The notes under the pieces are model-generated. The model ran no database searches, was not told the DNA's origin, and was given only the letters and a program-made list of their open reading frames with translations. A DNA stretch of 64,000 bases, taken from positions 124,001 through 188,000 of the forward strand of contig JADJXM010000002.1 in NCBI GenBank assembly GCA_016715865.1. The letters are read 5' to 3'. The stretch's first letter is position 1, and every line of letters begins with the position of its first letter. The stretch comes from Acidobacteriota bacterium (lineage in GTDB: Bacteria > Acidobacteriota > Blastocatellia > RBC074). The position numbers were made by a program, and so were the translations under genes. Of the stretch, positions 23,399 through 32,565 are shown in pieces.

Positions 23399-24604
23399 AT
23401 GATCCTGACAACGGAAAGCATCACCGAATTGGCAGTTCTGGCGGTTTTTATCATTGCCATTGCTTCGATTTTCTATATTTATCTGGGCTACCCTATTCTG
23501 ATTACCGCCCTCCGTTATTGTTTTCCAAGGCTTGTCAGAAAAGAGGATATCCTTCCCCGCGTTTCATTGATCATCGCGGCACACAATGAAGAAAAGGATT
23601 TGGCTGCGAAGATAGATAATTCTCTCCTGCTGGATTATCCCGTCGATAGGCTTGAAATCATAGTTGCATCGGATTGTTCGACCGATGACACGGATGAAAT
23701 CGTGCGAAGTTATCAATATCGGGGAGTTATTCTGCACAGGCAGAATGAACGACATGGCAAGACCCGTGCTCAGTACCGGGCGGCATGTGTTTCAAACGGA
23801 GAGATTCTTGTTTTTTCCGATGCGACAACTCTTTATGCACGTGATGCGCTGAGAAAAATCGTACGCAGTTTTGCTGATCCCGAGGTCGGATGTGTCGCCG
23901 GGCAGTTGATCTATGCGCGGGATAAAGCATCATCGGTTGGAAAAGGGTGTCATTCATATTGGAATTACGAAAAGGTCATCAAAGAGAACGAGAGCCAGCT
24001 GGGCTCGCTCATAGGAGTGAGCGGATGCTGTTATGCTGTCCGAAGAAGCTGCCAGACCAGGCTCGCTTCCGAGATGATAGATGATTTTGTCATCGCAACC
24101 GAGATTCATCTGCTCGGTCTGCGCACTGTCTATGAGCCGGAGGCCATCACAATCGAGGAGACAAACTCCAAAAGCCGTGATGAATTACGGATGCGAGTGC
24201 GTATTATCGAGCAGACCATGAGCGCGCTCAGTCGATACAAGCAGGTGCTCAATCCGTTGAAGCATGGCATGTTCGCCTTTCAGATGCTGAGTCATAAACT
24301 GCTGCGCTACACTGTCCCAATCTGGTTGCTGCTGGCTCTATTTTCGAATTTTTACCTCGCTTTTGAAGGAGGCATCTTTCTAATTATGCTGATCGCTCAG
24401 CTGATTGCATACGGGATGGCGTTTGCGGGTTGGCTGGCGGAAAGGTACAACATAGCCGCCGGAATTCTGGCAATCCCGTACTATTTTGTACTGGTCAACG
24501 TCGCCACTGTCATGGCGTTCATCAAGTTTATAATGGGCGAATCGCATGTTGTCTGGGAGCCGAATCGCCAGCCGAAGACCGATACGCTTCTGATACAGCG
24601 GTAA
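23399..24604 (+). CDS. Membrane GT2 family glycosyltransferase
   Basis: This 401-aa protein has one N-terminal helix (about residues 10-38), a GT-A domain (SLIIAAHNEE, VASDCSTDDTDE, FSDATT as the DxD-like motif, and the acceptor/base region EMIDDFV) and three to four C-terminal helices (about 300-385). This is the processive-synthase-like architecture seen in IcaA/BcsA relatives, though a clear QxxRW is not present (RMRVRIIEQ lies there). It adds a sugar to the lipid-linked repeat unit on the cytoplasmic side. It ends just before a strong hairpin. Confidence 0.87.
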   Translation: MILTTESITELAVLAVFIIAIASIFYIYLGYPILITALRYCFPRLVRKEDILPRVSLIIAAHNEEKDLAAKIDNSLLLDYPVDRLEIIVASDCSTDDTDEIVRSYQYRGVILHRQNERHGKTRAQYRAACVSNGEILVFSDATTLYARDALRKIVRSFADPEVGCVAGQLIYARDKASSVGKGCHSYWNYEKVIKENESQLGSLIGVSGCCYAVRRSCQTRLASEMIDDFVIATEIHLLGLRTVYEPEAITIEETNSKSRDELRMRVRIIEQTMSALSRYKQVLNPLKHGMFAFQMLSHKLLRYTVPIWLLLALFSNFYLAFEGGIFLIMLIAQLIAYGMAFAGWLAERYNIAAGILAIPYYFVLVNVATVMAFIKFIMGESHVVWEPNRQPKTDTLLIQR

Positions 24605-24615
24605 GAAAATGTGTT

Positions 24616-24657
24616 CTCCCGGAATGATCTGATGCGGGTTTTTTGATCATTCGGGAG
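24616..24657 (+). promoter_or_regulatory. Long hairpin upstream of the epimerase start
   Basis: CTCCCGGAATGATC (24616-24629) pairs with GATCATTCGGGAG (24645-24657) with one bulged G and a 15-base loop ending in TTTTTT. No T-run follows the stem, so it is not a plus-strand terminator. It lies 13 bp before ATG 24671, so it could protect the mRNA 5' end after processing or affect translation of the epimerase. Confidence 0.65.
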
Positions 24658-24670
24658 ATGGTGGAACAAA

Positions 24671-25813
24671 ATGATCAAGGTGCTCAATGTCGTGGGAGCA
24701 CGGCCCAATTTTATGAAGATGGCTCCGATCATCAGAGCCATGACCAGGCGTGAGACCGAGGTCTCTCAGCTGCTGGTTCATACCGGCCAGCATTATGATG
24801 ATTCAATGTCCGCATCCTTCTTCAGGGATCTGGAGATTTCGGAGCCTGATATTCATTTGGATATTCGCAGCGCTTCGCATGCTGAGCAGACTGCACGAAT
24901 CATGCTTTCATTCGAGCGGGTGCTGGTCGATGAGCGGCCTGATTGGGTAGTGGTTGTCGGCGACGTCAATTCGACACTGGCATGTGCGCTTGTCGCCGCA
25001 AAGCTCGATGTACAGATTGCGCACGTCGAGGCAGGTTTGAGAAGTTTCGATCGATCGATGCCTGAAGAGATCAATCGCGTACTGACAGACAGACTGTCCG
25101 ATCTATTGTTTACGCCCAGCGCGGATGCAGACGCGAATCTGATCCGGGAAGGCATCGACCCGCTTCGGATAGCGCGAGTCGGGAATGTGATGATTGATAC
25201 TCTTTACCAGCAGCTTGAACGGTCCTCGCAGTCGCGCATTTTAGAGCGGCTTGGTCTGCTTCCCGGTGAGTTTGCGGTTTTGACTTTGCATCGACCGGTC
25301 AATGTCGACACACCTGCTTCACTGGAGCGGATTTTTCATGCACTCGATCTTGTATCGCGCGAGGTCCCTGTCGTGTTCCCTGTTCATCCGCGGACGCAAG
25401 CGAAATTGAATGAGTTCCGGATCGATCCGCCGCCTGGAATGCACCTCCTGGAACCCCTCGGATATCTGGACTTTCTCAAACTGTGGAGCAATTCGGTTAT
25501 GGTTTTGACCGATTCCGGAGGGATCCAGGAAGAGACAACAGCGCTGGGCATTCCCTGTCTGACACTGCGTGAGAATACCGAGCGCCCGATTACAATTGAA
25601 GAAGGCACCAATCAACTTGTCGGCACTCACCCGGATCGGATAGTCAGCGCAGCACGATCTGTATTGAGTAAGGATCGCCCCGCCCGCCCACGGACGCCGG
25701 AATTCTGGGATGGATATGCTGCCGAAAGGATTGTCGATGCTCTGCTCACTGATGGCCGCAGAATTCCCGAATCCCCGGCTCGGGTAAACCTGTGTAATGA
25801 TCTGCCTGTTTAG
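24671..25813 (+). CDS. wecB: Non-hydrolysing UDP-N-acetylglucosamine 2-epimerase
   Basis: This 380-aa protein has the usual WecB length and motifs: VVGARPNFMKMAP at the N-terminus, VHTGQHYD, GDVNSTLA, HVEAGLRSFDRSMPEEINR, GNVMIDTL, TDSGGIQEE and RENTERPITIEEGTN. It interconverts UDP-GlcNAc and UDP-ManNAc in the cytoplasm. Its presence points to a ManNAc-derived (or, after oxidation, ManNAcA) residue in the polymer. Confidence 0.95.
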   Translation: MIKVLNVVGARPNFMKMAPIIRAMTRRETEVSQLLVHTGQHYDDSMSASFFRDLEISEPDIHLDIRSASHAEQTARIMLSFERVLVDERPDWVVVVGDVNSTLACALVAAKLDVQIAHVEAGLRSFDRSMPEEINRVLTDRLSDLLFTPSADADANLIREGIDPLRIARVGNVMIDTLYQQLERSSQSRILERLGLLPGEFAVLTLHRPVNVDTPASLERIFHALDLVSREVPVVFPVHPRTQAKLNEFRIDPPPGMHLLEPLGYLDFLKLWSNSVMVLTDSGGIQEETTALGIPCLTLRENTERPITIEEGTNQLVGTHPDRIVSAARSVLSKDRPARPRTPEFWDGYAAERIVDALLTDGRRIPESPARVNLCNDLPV

Positions 25814-25942
25814 ACCTGATCAATGCCCCATCCTGTTGTCCCTGGAGTTGTCTTCACACAGCTCATGAGATCAGCGCTATACAATTCCCTGCCGGGAGTT
25901 TGACCGGGTTCGAAGAATACGTTCGGAAATGACTGGACGAAG

Positions 25943-28090
25943 ATGAACAAGTTTGTCTCAAAACTGAATAAGCTGCAGAGCATGGGCCTGGAAGAGGCTG
26001 TCGGTCGGGGGCGGCAGGAGTTTTATAAGCTGGCTGATCGATTACTGCTTCCCATCAGCAGGGGCCGGAGTGAAGAATCGTTGTACAGGACCTTCAAACC
26101 GGATCAGCGAAATGGTACGGGCCTGGGAAGTGTCGCTCTCATGTCCGATCGGTTTCGTCGGGCCGGCGTTTTCCCGCTGCCATCACTGAAAGATCGTGAC
26201 ACGATCGTCAGATTGATCAAAGATCGATTCCCGGATCATAAACAGACCATTCTGAATGAGGCCGATAAGGCATGCACCGGAACGTTCGATCTGCTCGGAT
26301 ACAAGAATCTGAATTTTGGCCACCCGATCGACTGGCATCTCGATCCGGTTACCTGCGAGCGCGCTCCGATGATTCATTGGAGCCGGATTGATTCAGTAAC
26401 TCCGATAGGAAAGGGTGATCTCAAGTTATTCTGGGAAATCAATCGCACGGCGCATTTCGTCACCCTGGGCCAGGCCTACCTCTTGACCGGCGATGATCGG
26501 TATGTTGCCGAATTCGTCAACCAGGCGACAGCCTGGATCGACGCGAATCCATACGGGATGGGAATCGGCTGGGCGGCCAGCCTGGATACCGCCTTTCGTT
26601 CTATTGCCTGGCTCTGGGCGCTGTCACTGTGCGCCGATTCTCAATTGATTACTCCGCAGTTCCTTGTCCGAATGGTTCAGGCTTTGATAGAGCATGGGCG
26701 GCACATCGAGAAATACCTTTCGCTCTATTTCAGTCCGAACACCCATTTGACTGGCGAGGCGCTTGGGCTGTTTTATCTGGGACTGTCACTGCCTGAACTG
26801 ATTCACGCTGAGAGATGGAGGGATCTCGGCCTGCGGATTCTGATCGAGCAACTTCCCCGGCACGTTCGAAATGATGGAGTCTATTTCGAACAATCGTCTT
26901 ATTACCATCGCTATACGATGGACTTTTATCTTCATCTGAGTGTGCTGCTGCATGCTGCCGGGACTACGCTTTCATCGGGCGATCGGCAAATGATGACGCA
27001 GAAACTTGAGGCGCTGGGTGAGCATTTGATGTGGATCGAGCGACCTGACGGAAGCTGGCCGCTCTTTGGTGATGACGACGGCGGGCGGCTGATCAGATTC
27101 GCCCCACGGGCTGGCAATGATTTCAGCGACACCCTCGCGATTGGCGCGGCGATTTTTGAACGTGGTGACTGGAAGCACGGAGCCGGCGAAGCCCCCCCGC
27201 CTGAATTGCTCTGGTTTCTGGGGCCGGAAGGGCTTGAAAGGTATGATCGCCTGCCGCCGAAGCTTCCGAGTGCGACTTCACGATCATTCGATGAGAGCGG
27301 ATTCTTCGTCATGCGGGATGGGTGGGATCGTCAATCGAGTTTTGTCCTGATTGATTGCGGGCGTCACGGATCTGAGGCCGGGAGCGGCCACGCGCATTCA
27401 GATGCTCTGGCCTTCGAGCTGGCCCTGTGCGGAACCACCTGGCTGGTGGATCCAGCCACGCATGTCTATGGCTCGCAGCCGGAGTTGCGCAACTGGTTCC
27501 GATCATCTGAGGCGCATAACACGGCAACGGTCGATGGCGAAGGCCAGTCGGTGCCAGCGAACCCATTCGCATGGAATGCGACCGCTGAATGCCGTATTGA
27601 CAGGTTCGAGGATCATAATGAAAGCGTCATTTTCGTTGGTTCGCACGATGGCTATCGCCGCCTGAGCGATCCGGTGGTCCATGAACGGACGATTATCATG
27701 CTTCGCGAACGATCGGCATTCATCGTCGATGATCAGTTCACTGCCGAATCGCGACACACTTACTCGATCCGGTTCCATTTCACGCCGGAGAGCAAAACGA
27801 CAGTCCTCGAGAGGGGCTTGAGGGCCTGCATGCCGGATGGGTCATTGCTGATCCTCCAATTCTTTGTTGCCGGTGATGTGCTCTCACCGGTCAGACCTAG
27901 AGTTGAACGGGGCTGGGTTTCGACGATTTATGGACAGCGTTCGGAGGCTGAAGTTGTCGTCCTGGAGATCGCCGGTCATGGGGCGATCCGGGTGACGACA
28001 GTGCTTTTTCCCGAGTCCCACCAGATCGATGTCGGCGATGTCCCGCCAAATGATCTCATGCAGCGGAATTTGATACGAAAAACCTGGTGA
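25943..28090 (+). CDS. Heparinase II/III family polysaccharide lyase-like protein
   Basis: This 715-aa protein has an N-terminal all-helical (alpha/alpha toroid) domain (about residues 60-390; FEQSSYYHRYTMDFYLHL holds the usual catalytic Tyr region) and a C-terminal beta-sandwich (about 440-700) with GSGHAHSDALAFEL and EAHNTATVDGEGQS, the conserved His motifs. Family members cleave uronic-acid-containing polysaccharides by beta-elimination. No signal peptide is obvious, which is common for the members embedded in exopolysaccharide operons. The neighbouring AlgD-like gene supports a uronate-bearing polymer; the lyase may trim or edit it. A 129-bp gap precedes the gene. Confidence 0.88.
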   Translation: MNKFVSKLNKLQSMGLEEAVGRGRQEFYKLADRLLLPISRGRSEESLYRTFKPDQRNGTGLGSVALMSDRFRRAGVFPLPSLKDRDTIVRLIKDRFPDHKQTILNEADKACTGTFDLLGYKNLNFGHPIDWHLDPVTCERAPMIHWSRIDSVTPIGKGDLKLFWEINRTAHFVTLGQAYLLTGDDRYVAEFVNQATAWIDANPYGMGIGWAASLDTAFRSIAWLWALSLCADSQLITPQFLVRMVQALIEHGRHIEKYLSLYFSPNTHLTGEALGLFYLGLSLPELIHAERWRDLGLRILIEQLPRHVRNDGVYFEQSSYYHRYTMDFYLHLSVLLHAAGTTLSSGDRQMMTQKLEALGEHLMWIERPDGSWPLFGDDDGGRLIRFAPRAGNDFSDTLAIGAAIFERGDWKHGAGEAPPPELLWFLGPEGLERYDRLPPKLPSATSRSFDESGFFVMRDGWDRQSSFVLIDCGRHGSEAGSGHAHSDALAFELALCGTTWLVDPATHVYGSQPELRNWFRSSEAHNTATVDGEGQSVPANPFAWNATAECRIDRFEDHNESVIFVGSHDGYRRLSDPVVHERTIIMLRERSAFIVDDQFTAESRHTYSIRFHFTPESKTTVLERGLRACMPDGSLLILQFFVAGDVLSPVRPRVERGWVSTIYGQRSEAEVVVLEIAGHGAIRVTTVLFPESHQIDVGDVPPNDLMQRNLIRKTW

Positions 28091-28130
28091 AACGCCGGGT
28101 CGATAAAAAAGAATCAAGGTTGGAACATAG

Positions 28131-29447
28131 ATGGCGAAGTTCAGTATTTTCGGTCTTGGGTATGTAGGGTGCGTCTCAGCGGCTTGTCTGGCCAATGCGG
28201 GGCACGACGTTATCGGTGTCGATTCGAATCTTTTGAAAGTCGATATGATCAACAACGGTCAAAGCCCGATTGTCGAACCGGGTGTCGGCGATCTTATTGC
28301 CGCTGCCGTATCGGATAAACGATTGAGGGCCACTGCTGACCTTGCCGATGCGATCTCGAATTCCGACATTTCCCTGATCTGCGTTGGAACGCCAAGCAAT
28401 CAGAATGGAAGCCTTGATCTGAAATATGTGAGACGTGTCTGCCACGAGATCGGCGGGGCACTGGCGGATAAATCCGGGAAACATATCGTGACGGTTCGAA
28501 GCACCATGCTGCCCGGGACCATTGCCGGAACGGTCATTCCGGCATTGGAGGAATCTTCAGGCATGCGGGCCGGGCAGGATTTCGGCGTGGCGATAAACCC
28601 TGAATTCCTTCGCGAAGGAAGTTCGATCAGGGATTTTAATAACCCTCCGTTCACTTTGATCGGAGCTGATGATGATGAAGTCGCTGCATCCCTCAGGTCA
28701 ATCTACAGTCATCTCGATGCCCCGGTTCTCTGTGTCGGCATAAAAGAGGCTGAAATGGTGAAATATGCCTGCAATACTTTCCATGCCCTTAAAGTGACAT
28801 TCGCTAATGAAATCGGCATGTTTTGCAAGGCCCTTGGCGTCGACAGCCACAAGGTCATGGACGTCTTTTGTCATGATAACAAGTTGAACCTTTCACCCTA
28901 TTACCTCAAACCGGGATTCGCTTTCGGAGGATCCTGTCTGCCGAAAGATCTTCGCGCGCTGAGCCACAAGGCGAGGGAACTGGATGTCTACCTGCCGATG
29001 CTCAACACCGTCCTGGCGAGCAATCAACTCCAGATCGAAAGGGCAGTCGATATGGTGTTGCAGACAAAACTCCGGAAGGTCGGTGTGCTGGGGCTCAGTT
29101 TCAAACCAAACACGGATGATCTTCGTGAAAGCCCGATCGTGTCGCTGGTCGAAAGATTGATCGGCAAGGGCCTGAGTCTGGCCATCTATGATCGAGAGGT
29201 GGAACTCGCCCGGCTCTTCGGTGCGAATCGTGAATATATAGAGCACGAGATCCCGCATATCTCGTCGCTCATGTGCTCAAATCTGGCGGAAGTGATTGAG
29301 AAGTCCGAGGTGATCATAATCGGCAAACGGGATGAGGAGTTTCTGGATTATATCGATGACATGACCAATGGACGAAAAATTATCGATCTGGTTCGCCTGA
29401 TTGAGAGTCATCATGAGAATGAGGGTTATCATGGGATTTGCTGGTAA
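28131..29447 (+). CDS. algD: GDP-mannose 6-dehydrogenase-like (UDP-glucose/GDP-mannose dehydrogenase family)
   Basis: This 438-aa enzyme has the NAD-binding start FSIFGLGYVGCVSAACLA, the middle dimerisation domain (EMVKYACNTFHALKVTFANE) and catalytic Cys269 in FGGSCLPKD. It ends YHGICW, close to AlgD-type proteins. It oxidises a nucleotide sugar twice with NAD to the uronic acid. Resemblance to AlgD suggests GDP-mannuronate as product, but UDP-ManNAc or UDP-glucose cannot be excluded. It sits 40 bp after the lyase. Confidence 0.88.
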   Translation: MAKFSIFGLGYVGCVSAACLANAGHDVIGVDSNLLKVDMINNGQSPIVEPGVGDLIAAAVSDKRLRATADLADAISNSDISLICVGTPSNQNGSLDLKYVRRVCHEIGGALADKSGKHIVTVRSTMLPGTIAGTVIPALEESSGMRAGQDFGVAINPEFLREGSSIRDFNNPPFTLIGADDDEVAASLRSIYSHLDAPVLCVGIKEAEMVKYACNTFHALKVTFANEIGMFCKALGVDSHKVMDVFCHDNKLNLSPYYLKPGFAFGGSCLPKDLRALSHKARELDVYLPMLNTVLASNQLQIERAVDMVLQTKLRKVGVLGLSFKPNTDDLRESPIVSLVERLIGKGLSLAIYDREVELARLFGANREYIEHEIPHISSLMCSNLAEVIEKSEVIIIGKRDEEFLDYIDDMTNGRKIIDLVRLIESHHENEGYHGICW

Positions 29448-29468
29448 CTCCCCGAAACGACTGGTTAT

Positions 29469-31019
29469 ATGAGTGAGATCGATACCACAACCGGACAAGC
29501 AGTCGGCCGCCGGCAGATAACGCAGCGGGCTGCCGTGCTCATGGCGGCAAACGTCATTGCCACGATCTTGTCATTCGCTTTTCCGCTGGTGCTCGTGAGG
29601 GTCATGAGCAAGGCGGATTATGGTCTCTACAGGCAGGCCTTTACGATCCTTGTATCGGCGCTTGGCCTGCTCAATCTGCAAGTCGCTGTCAGCGTCTTCT
29701 ACTTTTCTGCTCGTGAGCCAGGCAAAAAGCTGCAGGTTGCGCACAATGTCATCATTTTTTACAGTCTGATCGGAGCGCTCGTCTTTCTGCTTTTCATGCT
29801 CTGGCCAGGATGGGTCACACTTATCTTCCAGGGAGCGGATCTTGTCTCCTATGTGCCGTTGATCGGATTCGCCATTTTGTGCTGGCTCGTCTCGACCAAC
29901 CTCGAAGCGGTTCCGATCGCTCTCGGCGATGTCAATTTCGCCTCTGTCCTGATTGTTCTGTCGCAACTCACCAAGGCTGCCGTCATGATCAGTGCCGCAC
30001 TCATCTTTGGGACGCTGACAGCAATTCTGGCGGGAGCGGTAATTCAGAGCCTGCTCCAGATCGGATTCACGGTGCTATACATCCGACGCCACTTTGGACA
30101 CTTTCTTGCGCCTTTCGACTGGCCGCTCTTCAAGGCGCAGATCGGCAATGCGCTACCTTTTGGTATCGGCGGAATTGTAGCGATCGTGCAAAATGACATG
30201 CACAACTATTTCGTCTCGCACCACTTCGATCCGGCAGTCTTTGCCGTCTATGCGATCGGCTGTTTCCAGCTGCCGATCCTGGGCATGCTCTCTTCGTCAT
30301 TCGCCAATGCTTTTAATCCCGAGATGGCCAAACATAAGGAGCAGAATAATTTCGAGGCGATCATCGACCTCTGGATGGATGTCATTCGCAAACTGGCGTT
30401 CTTCTTCTTTCCCGCATTTATGGCGTTGTTTGTCTTGCGATACGAATTTATCGTCACGCTTTTTACGACTAAATATCTTGCTTCGGTGCCGATCTTCGCG
30501 GTCAACCTCTTCGCCATTGTGCTCGGGATCGCCCTGCATATGCATATTCTGCGTCTTTTCGATCGGCTCAAATATTTTCGCCTCAAGTTGTATCTGGTGC
30601 TCATCCCGATCACTTTCGGCGCGCTCAATCTGGGGCTTAGCCTTGGAGGCCTGACCGGCGTGGCGATTGCCGTAGTCTTAATTCAGACGCTCGATGTCGG
30701 GCTCACTTTGGTTATGGTCGGGAAAGAGCTTGGGATGTCTCGAGGCGATCTCAGGCGGTTGAGACCCCTATTGACGACGAGCGCGGCAACTCTGATTGCC
30801 GCTGGAGCGACCATCGCGGCCAAACTGGTCATCGCCTCCTTCTCCGACCTGAACAGACTGATCATTGGCGCGGCGGTCTTCGGCATCGCTTATCTGGTCG
30901 CCGCCTTTACGATGGGCGTAGTGACCGACGAAGAAAAAGCATACCTGAGCGCTCTAACCGCGAGGCTATGGAAAAAGCGGTCGGAGCGAATAAAAATGTC
31001 TTCCGTCCACGAGGCTTGA
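29469..31019 (+). CDS. wzx: Lipid-linked oligosaccharide flippase (Wzx/MOP superfamily)
   Basis: A 516-aa integral membrane protein with about 12-14 helices beginning at QRAAVLMAANVIATILSFAFPLVL and the early signature SKADYGLYRQAFTILVSALGLL, typical of polysaccharide transporters. It moves the finished lipid-linked repeat unit to the periplasmic face. It is followed after 28 bp by the polymerase gene, the classic Wzx/Wzy pairing. Confidence 0.9.
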   Translation: MSEIDTTTGQAVGRRQITQRAAVLMAANVIATILSFAFPLVLVRVMSKADYGLYRQAFTILVSALGLLNLQVAVSVFYFSAREPGKKLQVAHNVIIFYSLIGALVFLLFMLWPGWVTLIFQGADLVSYVPLIGFAILCWLVSTNLEAVPIALGDVNFASVLIVLSQLTKAAVMISAALIFGTLTAILAGAVIQSLLQIGFTVLYIRRHFGHFLAPFDWPLFKAQIGNALPFGIGGIVAIVQNDMHNYFVSHHFDPAVFAVYAIGCFQLPILGMLSSSFANAFNPEMAKHKEQNNFEAIIDLWMDVIRKLAFFFFPAFMALFVLRYEFIVTLFTTKYLASVPIFAVNLFAIVLGIALHMHILRLFDRLKYFRLKLYLVLIPITFGALNLGLSLGGLTGVAIAVVLIQTLDVGLTLVMVGKELGMSRGDLRRLRPLLTTSAATLIAAGATIAAKLVIASFSDLNRLIIGAAVFGIAYLVAAFTMGVVTDEEKAYLSALTARLWKKRSERIKMSSVHEA

Positions 31020-31047
31020 GAGTCGATATCGCAAAGGACAACTAAAC

Positions 31048-32481
31048 ATGCAACGTTCGTTGGCTACATCAGGTAAGGAGAGCAGGAAGCGCGGAACCTT
31101 GTTCGGTCGGGAAACCTCCCGGACGAACAGCGACGTCGCTCCGGTTGCTCCCGAAGCTGGCGCGACAGAAGCAGGCGTCGAGGATAAATCACGCCTGGCT
31201 TTTGCCGGTATTTACCTGCTCACCTTGTTGATGTTTATCCGTCCTCACGAAGTAATGCCGGGATTGTTTGGCGGATTGCCATTGATCAAGATCCTCGCCA
31301 TATCCACGATCGTAATTTATATCTTCTCCAGAGTTGCTTCTCATCAGCGCATCATCACCTGGCCGATTGAAATGAAGATGATGACAGTCATGTGGGTTAT
31401 GGGGATTATTCTGACTCCAATCGCTGTTTCTCCCAGAGAAAGCATCGATATCCTCAAGGACGCTTTTGCCAATGCCCTGATCGTCTTCATTCTGCTGATC
31501 AATCTCATTAATACACGAAGCAGATTGCGTTCGATGTTATTCACCATGGTCTGCAGTGGCATTATTTTTTCACTTGGGGCCTTGAAGGAGTTTCGGTCCG
31601 GAGGTGTCGGAGGCGAAGATCGCATGAAAGGGTGGTCAACGCAGTTTGAAAATCCGAACGACTTTGCCGCAGTGCTTACCATGATCCTGCCTTTGATCAT
31701 CTATTTTCTGTTTACCAAACGTGGAATGATGAAACTGATTTATCTCGGCGCTGCGATTATTACATCTTTCGCTATTTTGCTTACCTTTTCGCGAAGCGGA
31801 TTCCTTGGGCTTATCGGGGCTTCCGGCGTTATCGCCTGGAACCTGACTCGTGGTCGTCGGGCGATAATGGTATTCGCTTCAACGGCCATCCTCATGGGAT
31901 TGCTGCTTGCCATGCCTGGTTCGTATATGACCCGGTTGTCGACGATGTTCAATCCGAATACGGATAAGACTGGTTCAGCGCAGGAACGTCAGGAACTGCT
32001 GAAAAGGGCCGCTCAATTGGCAGTCAAACGCTCTGTGGTTGGAGTTGGGATGGGGAATTTTCATGTTTACTCGATTCGGGAGAAGGTCGCCCATAATTCC
32101 TACCTCGAGACAGCGGCTGAATTGGGATTAATCGGACTTATTGCATATTTGACGATCATTATTGCACCGCTGCTGGCGCTTCGGCGGGTTCAGCACAGGT
32201 CGGATGAGAATGGCTCAGGACCTGACAGGGAAATGCACATTATGGCTGTGTGCCTCCAGGCTTCGATTGTCGCATACATTGTCTATGGGTTCTTCGGCTC
32301 GGTTCAATACTTTTATGTCCTCTACTTTTTTGTCGGATATGCAGTGGCGTTAAGGCAAATATACGGTGCTCGCGGGTCAGACGGGACTGACAACCGGGTT
32401 GCATCCGGGATAAATCAATCTCAAAAGGGGCGGGGAGCTCTCTGGTTGCAGCGTCGGTACCGGAAACCACAACTGGCATAA
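31048..32481 (+). CDS. O-antigen ligase/polymerase family protein (Wzy-like)
   Basis: This 477-aa protein has about ten to twelve transmembrane helices and the large periplasmic loop motif NSYLETAAELGLIG of the Wzy_C/O-antigen ligase superfamily. An earlier FENPNDFAAVLTMILPL resembles polymerases from exosortase-type loci. It polymerises repeat units (or ligates glycans). N-terminal and C-terminal tails are cytoplasmic and basic. The context next to the flippase favours the polymerase role. Confidence 0.87.
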   Translation: MQRSLATSGKESRKRGTLFGRETSRTNSDVAPVAPEAGATEAGVEDKSRLAFAGIYLLTLLMFIRPHEVMPGLFGGLPLIKILAISTIVIYIFSRVASHQRIITWPIEMKMMTVMWVMGIILTPIAVSPRESIDILKDAFANALIVFILLINLINTRSRLRSMLFTMVCSGIIFSLGALKEFRSGGVGGEDRMKGWSTQFENPNDFAAVLTMILPLIIYFLFTKRGMMKLIYLGAAIITSFAILLTFSRSGFLGLIGASGVIAWNLTRGRRAIMVFASTAILMGLLLAMPGSYMTRLSTMFNPNTDKTGSAQERQELLKRAAQLAVKRSVVGVGMGNFHVYSIREKVAHNSYLETAAELGLIGLIAYLTIIIAPLLALRRVQHRSDENGSGPDREMHIMAVCLQASIVAYIVYGFFGSVQYFYVLYFFVGYAVALRQIYGARGSDGTDNRVASGINQSQKGRGALWLQRRYRKPQLA

Positions 32482-32565
32482 ACGGCATGCGGGGCGTCGA
32501 TCAGTCGAGCAGAGAATGATTGAAAGACAGGCGATATTTTTATGTTATCAGGATCGGAGTTTGAT

